In this document: piece by piece, positions 58,575 to 64,000 of the stretch | Position numbering within the stretch: position 1 is the stretch's first letter | Layout of the letters: every line of letters starts with the position of its first letter | Assembly (NCBI RefSeq): GCF_963555915.1 | Contig: NZ_CAUVXL010000031.1 | Span: forward strand, 10,283 to 74,282 | Source of the DNA: Protofrankia sp963555915 | Lineage (GTDB): Bacteria; Actinomycetota; Actinomycetes; Frankiales; Frankiaceae | Reading direction: 5' to 3' | Length of the DNA stretch: 64,000 nt | Translations under genes and position numbers: made by a program | Notes under the pieces: generated by a model | What the model was told of the DNA's origin: nothing | Seen by the model: the letters and a program-made list of their open reading frames with translations, nothing else | The model's database searches: none

Positions 58575-59171
58575 TCAGGTGACGACCCGGCGGCCTTCGA
58601 AGGCGCGACCGAGAGTCACCTCGTCCGCCCATTCCAGATCCCCGCCCATCGGCAGGCCACTGGCCAGACGGGTGACCTTCAATCCCATCGGAGCGATCTG
58701 GCGAGCCAGGTAGGACGCGGTGACTTCACCCTCGGTGTTCGGATCGGTCGCGAGAATCAGTTCGGTCACCGTCCCATCGGCCAGCCGAGCGATCAGCTCT
58801 CGGATGTGCAGGTCATCAGGGCCCACTCCACCGATCGGATTGATCGCGCCACCGAGGACGTGATAGCGCCCCCGGAACTCCCGCGTCCGCTCGATGGCGA
58901 CGACGTCCTTCGACTCCTCGACGACGCAGATCTGGGCCGGATCACGTCGCTGGTCGGAGCAGATCCGGCACAGTTCCGCCTGCGCGACGTTGAAGCACAG
59001 CCGACAGAACCGGACCTTGTCCTTGACTTCGTTCAGCGTCGCCGCAAGGCGCCGCACATCGACGGGGTCCGCGGAGAGAAGGTGGAAAGCGATCCGCTGC
59101 GCGCTTTTCGGGCCGATACCCGGCAGCCGGCCGAGCTCGTCGATCAGATCCTGGACGATCCCCTCGTACAT
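58575..59171 (-). CDS. recR: Recombination mediator RecR
   Basis: The protein has 198 residues. The helix-hairpin-helix LGRLPGIGPKSAQRIAFHLL is followed by the four-Cys zinc finger CRLCFNVAQAELCRIC, and the Toprim domain is VVEESKDVVAIERT and LILATDPNTEGE. It works with RecO and RecF to load RecA at gaps. It is downstream of ybaB and dnaX on the same strand (61-nt gap to ybaB), the conserved bacterial arrangement. Confidence 0.97.
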   Translation of the reverse strand: MYEGIVQDLIDELGRLPGIGPKSAQRIAFHLLSADPVDVRRLAATLNEVKDKVRFCRLCFNVAQAELCRICSDQRRDPAQICVVEESKDVVAIERTREFRGRYHVLGGAINPIGGVGPDDLHIRELIARLADGTVTELILATDPNTEGEVTASYLARQIAPMGLKVTRLASGLPMGGDLEWADEVTLGRAFEGRRVVT

Positions 59172-59232
59172 TGTCACCGACCTGCCCCGATGTGGCAGCC
59201 AGGCACGAGCCGGTCGCCGATCGGCATGCCTG

Positions 59233-59679
59233 TCATCCCAGGCCTGGGGCTTGCGGCCCCGAGCCCGACCCGCCGGCCAGACCTGACGGTCCGCTCGGAA
59301 CTCCGAGCCCGCCCGGAACTCCGAGCCCACCCGGAACTCCGAGCCCACCAAGAGCGTCGCCCAGCCCGCCGGTGACCTCGCCCATCCGCTCCGCGGCGAG
59401 CCCGCGCGCGTTGACGGCGGCGTCCCGAACGGCCGCGAGGACGAGGTCCGCCAAGGTCTCGGTGTCGGTCGGATCGACCGCGGCCGGACTGATGGTGAGA
59501 TCGACCAACTCGCCGCCGCCGGTCACGGTGGCTTTCACCAGACCTCCGCCCGCGGTGCCGTCCACTCTGGTGTCGGCGAGTTCCTGTTGGGCGGTCATCA
59601 ACTCGGCCTGCATCCGCTGGGCCTGCATGAGGATCTGGCCGATGTCCGGCCCAGGTATCTGCGGGTTCGACATGTCCAT
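59233..59679 (-). CDS. ybaB: YbaB/EbfC nucleoid-associated protein with repeat tail
   Basis: The protein has 148 residues from the ATG at 59679; an ATG at 59673 also fits. It has the YbaB core GQILMQAQRMQAELMTAQQE, VKATVTGGGELVDLTI and LVLAAVRDAAVNAR. The C-terminus is extended by a flexible Gly/Pro/Leu repeat (GGLGVP three times) encoded by three 18-bp tandem units (59296-59349). It is a DNA-binding dimer, part of the dnaX-ybaB-recR cluster. Confidence 0.95.
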   Translation of the reverse strand: MDMSNPQIPGPDIGQILMQAQRMQAELMTAQQELADTRVDGTAGGGLVKATVTGGGELVDLTISPAAVDPTDTETLADLVLAAVRDAAVNARGLAAERMGEVTGGLGDALGGLGVPGGLGVPGGLGVPSGPSGLAGGSGSGPQAPGLG

Positions 59680-59770
59680 GAGCCTACGTCCGGGGTCCGA
59701 CGCACCCATGTGCCGCTGACTGAGGAATGTCCGGTCCGTCCGGTGTGCGGCCAGTCGACGCAATGGTCGA

Positions 59771-62050
59771 TCAGTCGATGGGTTGGTCGATGACGGTGGC
59801 GCCGAGGTCGGACTGCAGCAACGCCATCGCGGCCGCCTCACCCGACAGCGACGCGCCTGGGTACGCCGGCGCGTCATCGTCGCCGGCCGAGGGCTCATCG
59901 TCGGTGTCGCAGTGGCCGGCAGCCGACGACGCTGGTGGTACCGACGTCACCGGTGCCGGTGCCGGTGCCGGTGGTGTGGCCGAGGACGATTCACGGGGCG
60001 CGGGCGAACGTCGTGCCACGTCAGGGCCGGCGTGGGCGGTGGCACGGCCCTCCCCCGTGGCGCGTGCACCCGGCCGGTCGGCGGGCGTTGCCCCTGGTCG
60101 GACGGTCGTCGCCTCATGACGGATCTGCCCGGCCGTCGGGGTAGGCGCCGAAGGTCCGCCGGAGGCCATGGCTCGTCCGGTCGGGCGGTGCACAGGTGCC
60201 GGTGCTCCCGATTGGGTTGCCGGCGGCGGTGTGGCGACGGCTACGGCGTGCACCGGCCCGGCCGAGGCTCGCGGTGAGCTGGACCCGGCCGGTTCCGGCC
60301 CGGAAGTCCCGTCCGGACGGCCTGGCCGACTGTTCCCACCAGGGGTCCAGGGCACGCCGGTGCCCCCCGGCGCACCGGGTGGTCCCCCCGCGGCTGCGAT
60401 GGTGACCCGCCAGCTGCCGCCCAGAATCTCTGTCAGGGCGGCGCGGAGGACCTCGACATTGCTGCCCTGACCGAACATCCGGGCGATCGTCGCGACCGTG
60501 AACGCGAGGATGACTTCGTCCCCACGAACATCCGCGACCGAGGCGTACTCCTGGAGTAGGGCGTGCGTGGCGGGCTTGCGCGACCGGGCCGCGCGGAGCA
60601 CGTCGTCCCAGGCTGCTCGCAGTCGTCCCGCATCGGCACCGCCACCACCGCCGGCATCGCCACCACCGCCGGCATCGCCACCACCGCCGGCATCGCCACC
60701 ACCACTGCCAGTCGATCGCGTTACGGCGGGGGAGTGCGGTCCGGGTGCTGGTTGTGCGCGGACCTCGCCAGTTCCGGAAAACCGGGCCGGGGTCGGCGGT
60801 TGCGCCGGGCCGGCCGACGGTCCCGGGCCGGTCGACGGTCCCGGGCCGGTCGCCGCCGCCGCATCATCATGTGATGGACCGGTGATGCCGCCGGCCTCCG
60901 CCCGCCGTTCCAACCGTTCGAGGCGGACCAGCAACGCCGACGGGTCAGATCCGGCAGCGGGCAGCAACGCCCGTGCCATGACCAGTTCGAGCAGGAGGCG
61001 CGGGCTGGTCGTCCCGCGCATCTCCTTGAGACCTGCGTGTACCACGTCCGCGGCCCGGGAAAGCTCGGCCGGGCCCATCCGGCCGCACTGGTCGCGCATC
61101 CGTTCGATCTGGTCGAGTGAGTAGTTCTCCAGCAGCCCCTTGGCGGGCGCGTCCGGCACGGCCGCGAAGACGATCAGATCCCGTAGGCGTTCCAGCAGGT
61201 CCATGGCGAATCGCCGGGGGTCGTGGCCGGAGGAGACGACCTTGTCGACAACGGTGAACGAGGTGGCGCCGTCCCGTGCGGCAAGGGCGTCGACCGCTTC
61301 GTCCAGCAGGACGCCGTCGGTCAGCCCGAGTAACGCTACCGCCCGATCGTAGCCAAGGCCATCCGGCCCCGCGCCGGCGAGCAGCTGGTCGAGTACGGAC
61401 AGCGAGTCGCGGACGGAGCCTGCGCCGGCTCGTACCACCAGCGGTAGTACCGCCGGATCGACGTCAACCCCTTCCGACGTGCAGACGGACGTGAGGTGGT
61501 CGCGCAGCGCCCCGGGTGGAACGAGTCGGAACGCGTAGTGGTGGGTCCGGGAGCGGATGGTGGCGATGACCTTGTCGGGTTCGGTGGTCGCGAACACGAA
61601 CTTCAGGTAGGGCGGTGGTTCCTCGACGACCTTGAGTAGGGCGTTGAAAGCCGCCGCGGTGACCATGTGGGCCTCGTCGACGACATACACCTTGAACCGC
61701 GCCGAGGCTGGCGCGAAGAACGCGCGTTCCCGCAGGTCGCGGGCATCGTCCACAAGCCCGTGGGAGGCGGCGTCGATCTCGGTGACGTCCATGGACACAC
61801 CGCGTCGGATCGACACGCACTGCTCGCACACCCCGCACGGCTCGGGTGTCGGCCCGTTCACGCAGTTCAGGGATGCGGCGAGGATGCGTGCGGACGACGT
61901 CTTGCCGCAGCCGCGCGGACCGCTGAACAGGTAGGCGTGGTGCAGGCGGCCGGTCCGCAACGCCTGCATGAGGGCACCGGTCACGTGCTCCTGACCGACG
62001 ACCTGGGCGAAGGTCGCTGGACGGTACCGGTTGTACAACGCGCCGCTCAC
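59771..62050 (-). CDS. dnaX: DNA polymerase III subunits gamma and tau
   Basis: The protein has 759 residues with a GTG start. The AAA+ clamp loader has Walker A GPRGCGKTSSARIL, a zinc module CGVCEQCVSIRRG, Walker B region VVDEAHMV and sensor 1 FATTEPDKV. Domain III runs to about residue 370. A long Gly/Pro/Ala linker with GGGGDA repeats leads to a tau domain at about 480-555 (DVLRAARSRKPATHALLQEY). A further disordered tail of about 200 residues follows. No obvious slippery heptamer was searched for beyond inspection. It heads the ybaB-recR cluster. Confidence 0.97.
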   Translation of the reverse strand: MSGALYNRYRPATFAQVVGQEHVTGALMQALRTGRLHHAYLFSGPRGCGKTSSARILAASLNCVNGPTPEPCGVCEQCVSIRRGVSMDVTEIDAASHGLVDDARDLRERAFFAPASARFKVYVVDEAHMVTAAAFNALLKVVEEPPPYLKFVFATTEPDKVIATIRSRTHHYAFRLVPPGALRDHLTSVCTSEGVDVDPAVLPLVVRAGAGSVRDSLSVLDQLLAGAGPDGLGYDRAVALLGLTDGVLLDEAVDALAARDGATSFTVVDKVVSSGHDPRRFAMDLLERLRDLIVFAAVPDAPAKGLLENYSLDQIERMRDQCGRMGPAELSRAADVVHAGLKEMRGTTSPRLLLELVMARALLPAAGSDPSALLVRLERLERRAEAGGITGPSHDDAAAATGPGPSTGPGPSAGPAQPPTPARFSGTGEVRAQPAPGPHSPAVTRSTGSGGGDAGGGGDAGGGGDAGGGGGADAGRLRAAWDDVLRAARSRKPATHALLQEYASVADVRGDEVILAFTVATIARMFGQGSNVEVLRAALTEILGGSWRVTIAAAGGPPGAPGGTGVPWTPGGNSRPGRPDGTSGPEPAGSSSPRASAGPVHAVAVATPPPATQSGAPAPVHRPTGRAMASGGPSAPTPTAGQIRHEATTVRPGATPADRPGARATGEGRATAHAGPDVARRSPAPRESSSATPPAPAPAPVTSVPPASSAAGHCDTDDEPSAGDDDAPAYPGASLSGEAAAMALLQSDLGATVIDQPID

Positions 62051-62151
62051 ATGATCACCGACCTGTTCCGTCGATCACTCGCTACGTCAGCACGCTGGGC
62101 GTTGCCCGGGATCAAGGCCGTCGCCGGGTTCGCGGCCCCCGCGAAGAGGAC

Positions 62152-62239
62152 GACCCCTCGCACACCCGCCAGAGCCTGCTTACCCTTGCTGCCTTCCGGC
62201 CCTGGGGGGGTTCACGAGGGTGACGCCGCGCGAGGGGTC
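62152..62239 (-). ncRNA. ffs: Small signal recognition particle RNA (4.5S-type)
   Basis: The transcript on the minus strand begins GACCCCTCGCGC and ends in GCGAGGGGTC, forming the closing stem. The apical conserved element GGGCCGGAAGGCAGCAAGGG (SRP54/Ffh-binding loop) lies in the middle. At 88 nt it is the short SRP RNA type. A GC hairpin (62129-62145, TTCGCGG / CCGCGAA) just downstream could be its terminator. It lies immediately upstream of dnaX, as in many actinobacteria. Confidence 0.93.
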
Positions 62240-62431
62240 TGCCAGTGAGTCTAAGGCCTGTCGGATGGATCTTCAGCAGCGCATCGGTGGCTCGAAAGCC
62301 GCCATCAGTCAGGCATACTCACCGAAAGCCATCCATATGGTCGGTCGGGACGGCTGGCCGAATGCCTTGCGTGTGAAGGTGGTGGCATCCCGACCAGCAA
62401 CGATGTCCAGGAAGTGCCGGTGAGGTCCAAC

Positions 62432-62854
62432 ATGAGCGTCAGCATCCGCAACCAGATTGCCGGAACCGTAACCGTCATCACGTCCGGTGCGGCGATGGCA
62501 ACGGTCAAGATCCGCCTGGTCGGCGGTCCGGAGGTGACCGCCGCGGTTACCGTGGAGTCGATTAATGATCTTGATCTCGCTGAAGGCTCCCAGGTTCGGA
62601 TCATGGTCAAGTCCACCGAGGTCGCGCTGGCCACGGGTCCCGTGTCGGGCCTGAGTATCCGCAACCGGATTCCCGGCACGATCGTCGCGATCGACGAGGG
62701 CGATGCGATGGCGGTGGTGAAGCTTGTCATCGACGGGGGTGACGAGATCACTGCGGCGATCACGAAGGCGGCCGTCGTCGACCTCGGCCTTGACCGGGGT
62801 GTCGCGGTCACGGCGCTGATCAAATCCACGGAGATCTCGATCGCATCCCGCTGA
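62432..62854 (+). CDS. Tandem Mop/TOBE molybdate-binding protein (molbindin)
   Basis: The protein has 140 residues from the ATG at 62432. Two homologous Mop units start SIRNQIAGTVTVITSGAAMA and SIRNRIPGTIVAIDEGDAMA and end with MVKSTEVALA and LIKSTEISIA (the KSTE/D loop typical of Mop domains). Molbindins store or buffer molybdate or tungstate in the cytoplasm. It is monocistronic, upstream of tRNA-Ser, and no molybdate transporter is in the window. Confidence 0.93.
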   Translation: MSVSIRNQIAGTVTVITSGAAMATVKIRLVGGPEVTAAVTVESINDLDLAEGSQVRIMVKSTEVALATGPVSGLSIRNRIPGTIVAIDEGDAMAVVKLVIDGGDEITAAITKAAVVDLGLDRGVAVTALIKSTEISIASR

Positions 62855-62915
62855 GCCGGTAGGGATCTTGCTGGCCGTCGGTTCCGTTGCCCGTGGATCC
62901 GATAGGCTTGGCAAC

Positions 62916-63000
62916 GGAGGATTCGCCTAGTGGCCTAGGGCGCACGCTTGGAAAGCGTGTTGGGGGCAACCCCTCGAGAGTTCGAATCTCTCATCCTCCG
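62916..63000 (+). tRNA. tRNA-Ser (anticodon GGA)
   Basis: 85 nt. Acceptor GGAGGAT pairs with ATCCTCC, discriminator G at 63000. The anticodon arm is ACGCTTGGAAAGCGT with anticodon GGA (read as UCC/UCU serine). A long variable arm (TTGGGGGCAACCCCTCG) is class II, and the TTCGAATC T-loop is present. CCA is not encoded. A tyrosine integrase gene lies 57 bp downstream on the other strand. Confidence 0.97.
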
Positions 63001-63019
63001 CCGTGTGTTACCAGGCATT

Positions 63020-63053
63020 CTGTCGAGCCGATCATCATCGGCCGGCTCGACAG
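63020..63053. terminator. Hairpin between tRNA-Ser and integrase
   Basis: An 11-bp stem CTGTCGAGCCG / CGGCTCGACAG with a 12-nt loop lies between the tRNA end and the convergent integrase stop. It can act in both directions. Confidence 0.75.
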
Positions 63054-63057
63054 TCGA

Positions 63058-63963
63058 TCATTTGGTCTCAGTTCTGGTCTCACTTGCTCCGGTCGGTTCG
63101 GCGGGGTCCGGTGGCTCCTCCCACAGCAGGCGATTCAGGCGGGTTGCCACGTCCTTGAGGACGGGGTCTGTCAGATGCTGGTACCGCCGTCGCATGCTCT
63201 CCGAGGACCACCCCATGATCCCCATCACCGCGCGGTCGGGTACACCGAGCAGCAGCAGTACGGTGGCCGCCGTGTGCCGCGCGTCGTGCAGCCGGGCGTC
63301 CCGTAGCCCCGCAGCCTGAAGCAGCGACTTCCACTCGTGGTAGTCGGTGTTCGGGTTGAGTGGTCCGCCAGTCTCGCTTGCGAACACCCAACCCTCCTCA
63401 CGCCAGAGCTGGCACGCGTTCGTGCGCTCTTTGTCCTGCTTCTCTCGATGACGTATCAGGATCTTGACCAGTTCGTCCGGTAGGCCGATGTTGCGTCGCC
63501 CGGCTCTCGACTTCACATCCTTGGTGTCCGGCCGAATCTGCTTCCGGTTCGGGCAGTAACCCGATTTCCGCCCGCACGGCTTTTCGCAGCCGTGTTCGTA
63601 CCTGGGGCGCAGTCGTCCTCGACGGATTCGTATCAGACCGGAATCGAGGTCCACATCCTGCCACTTCAATCCCAGCGCTTCCCCCTGCCGTAGACCGAGC
63701 GCCAACGCGATTGCCCACCGCGCGCTGTTGCGTCGCTTGAGAGCTTCGGTCAGAAGACATTGGATCTCCTTGACCGAGTAGGGCTCCACCTCGTCATCGG
63801 ATTCAGAAAGTCGAGGCGCTCTTGCGAGCGTTGCGGGATTACGTCCAAGGTGCCTCCGACGTACCGCTTCGTTCAGTGCAGCTCGCAGCGTCCGGTGTGC
63901 CTGGTGGGCCGTGCCGGGGGAGCTTCCTGACTGCCGCATCCGCTGGTACAGGGCCTCGATGTG
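63058..63963 (-). CDS. int: Tyrosine site-specific integrase, 5' end missing
   Basis: The frame is open to the contig end, about 300 residues seen. The end of a core-binding domain (TLRAALNEAVRRRHLGRNPA) is followed by the catalytic domain: Arg in ALALGLRQGEALGLKW, HDARHTAATVLLLLG (HxxR) and Tyr in MRRRYQHLTD. A Cys-rich insertion (HGCEKPCGRKSGYC) may bind zinc, as in integrases of actinomycete integrative elements. The gene points at the 3' end of tRNA-Ser(GGA), the typical arrangement of elements integrated in tRNA genes. The N-terminal arm-binding domain is lost at the adapter junction. Confidence 0.92.
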   Translation of the reverse strand, partial: HIEALYQRMRQSGSSPGTAHQAHRTLRAALNEAVRRRHLGRNPATLARAPRLSESDDEVEPYSVKEIQCLLTEALKRRNSARWAIALALGLRQGEALGLKWQDVDLDSGLIRIRRGRLRPRYEHGCEKPCGRKSGYCPNRKQIRPDTKDVKSRAGRRNIGLPDELVKILIRHREKQDKERTNACQLWREEGWVFASETGGPLNPNTDYHEWKSLLQAAGLRDARLHDARHTAATVLLLLGVPDRAVMGIMGWSSESMRRRYQHLTDPVLKDVATRLNRLLWEEPPDPAEPTGASETRTETK

Positions 63964-64000
63964 CTCTTATACACATCTGACGCTGCCGACGACTAGTCGA
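63964..64000. other. Sequencing adapter and index, not genomic
   Basis: Bases 63964-63992 are identical to the Nextera transposase read-2 adapter (begins CTCTTATACACATCT, ends GCTGCCGACGA), minus its first four bases. Bases 63993-64000 (CTAGTCGA) are the complement of TCGACTAG, the Nextera S513 i5 index as I recall it. The genomic contig ends at about 63963. Confidence 0.97.

Overview
The window is high-GC actinobacterial chromosome, most likely from a Frankia-like member of the order Frankiales. That placement is an inference from base composition, frequent GTG starts, ATGA/GTGA gene overlaps and the gene set; no rRNA is present to fix it. The core marker block is dnaX, small SRP RNA and tRNA-Ser, then ybaB, recR, aspartokinase and asd, an order shared in outline by many actinobacteria. 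The sequence is a draft scaffold: a 389-base run of N interrupts one gene (18820-19208), and the last 37 bases are Nextera adapter plus index, so the true contig ends near 63963.

Layout. 1-1.25 kb: a DUF433 antitoxin-like protein behind a small toxin-like protein. 1.25-4.5 kb: a graveyard of gene fragments (HhH-GPD N-terminus, hicB, hicA, serine recombinase tail) around an ECF sigma operon, an alpha/beta hydrolase and an intact HhH-GPD protein. 4.9-8.6 kb: a giant secreted propeller/lectin protein. 8.6-10.8 kb: a PAS-GAF-SpoIIE-RsbW phosphatase. 11.1-14.5 kb: an M56 peptidase/BlaI pair behind two bacterial PH-domain membrane proteins. 14.9-18.3 kb: cydAB and a CPBP protease, with two tandem palindromic operators in front of cydA. 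18.5-20.6 kb: a gapped CYTH-CHAD protein. 20.6-27.8 kb: an XRE regulator, a DUF5666 protein and three sets of two-component proteins.

27.9-36.0 kb is the most distinctive region. It is a tightly coupled operon encoding a lipoprotein, two membrane proteins (one with a zinc ribbon), a VWA protein, a PP2C phosphatase, a kinase-fold protein, and a single polypeptide fusing a Ser/Thr kinase, an FHA domain and an ABC exporter. Three of these proteins share a repeated Trp-Trp motif in their disordered linkers. The operon resembles a TerY-P (VWA/PP2C/kinase) triad joined to a PknF/Rv1747-type FHA-ABC exporter. It ends in a nested palindrome next to a broken IS982 transposase.

36.5-45 kb: a lipoprotein, an orphan OmpR regulator, an aldo/keto reductase, a cold-shock protein, asd, aspartokinase and a secreted beta-helix lipoprotein. 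45.5-54.4 kb: a 2302-residue Rhs/YD-repeat polymorphic toxin with a transglycosylase domain, followed by AT-richer candidate immunity genes. 54.7-58.3 kb: TerD, a zinc alcohol dehydrogenase, a Fic protein that has lost both its catalytic His and its inhibitory Glu, and a small membrane protein. 58.6-63 kb: recR, ybaB, dnaX, ffs, a Mop protein and tRNA-Ser(GGA). 63.06 kb to the end: a tyrosine integrase pointing at the tRNA, the edge of an integrated element.

A pattern runs across the window. Four convergent gene junctions carry short tandem repeats whose unit contains a stop codon and is mostly not a multiple of three long.
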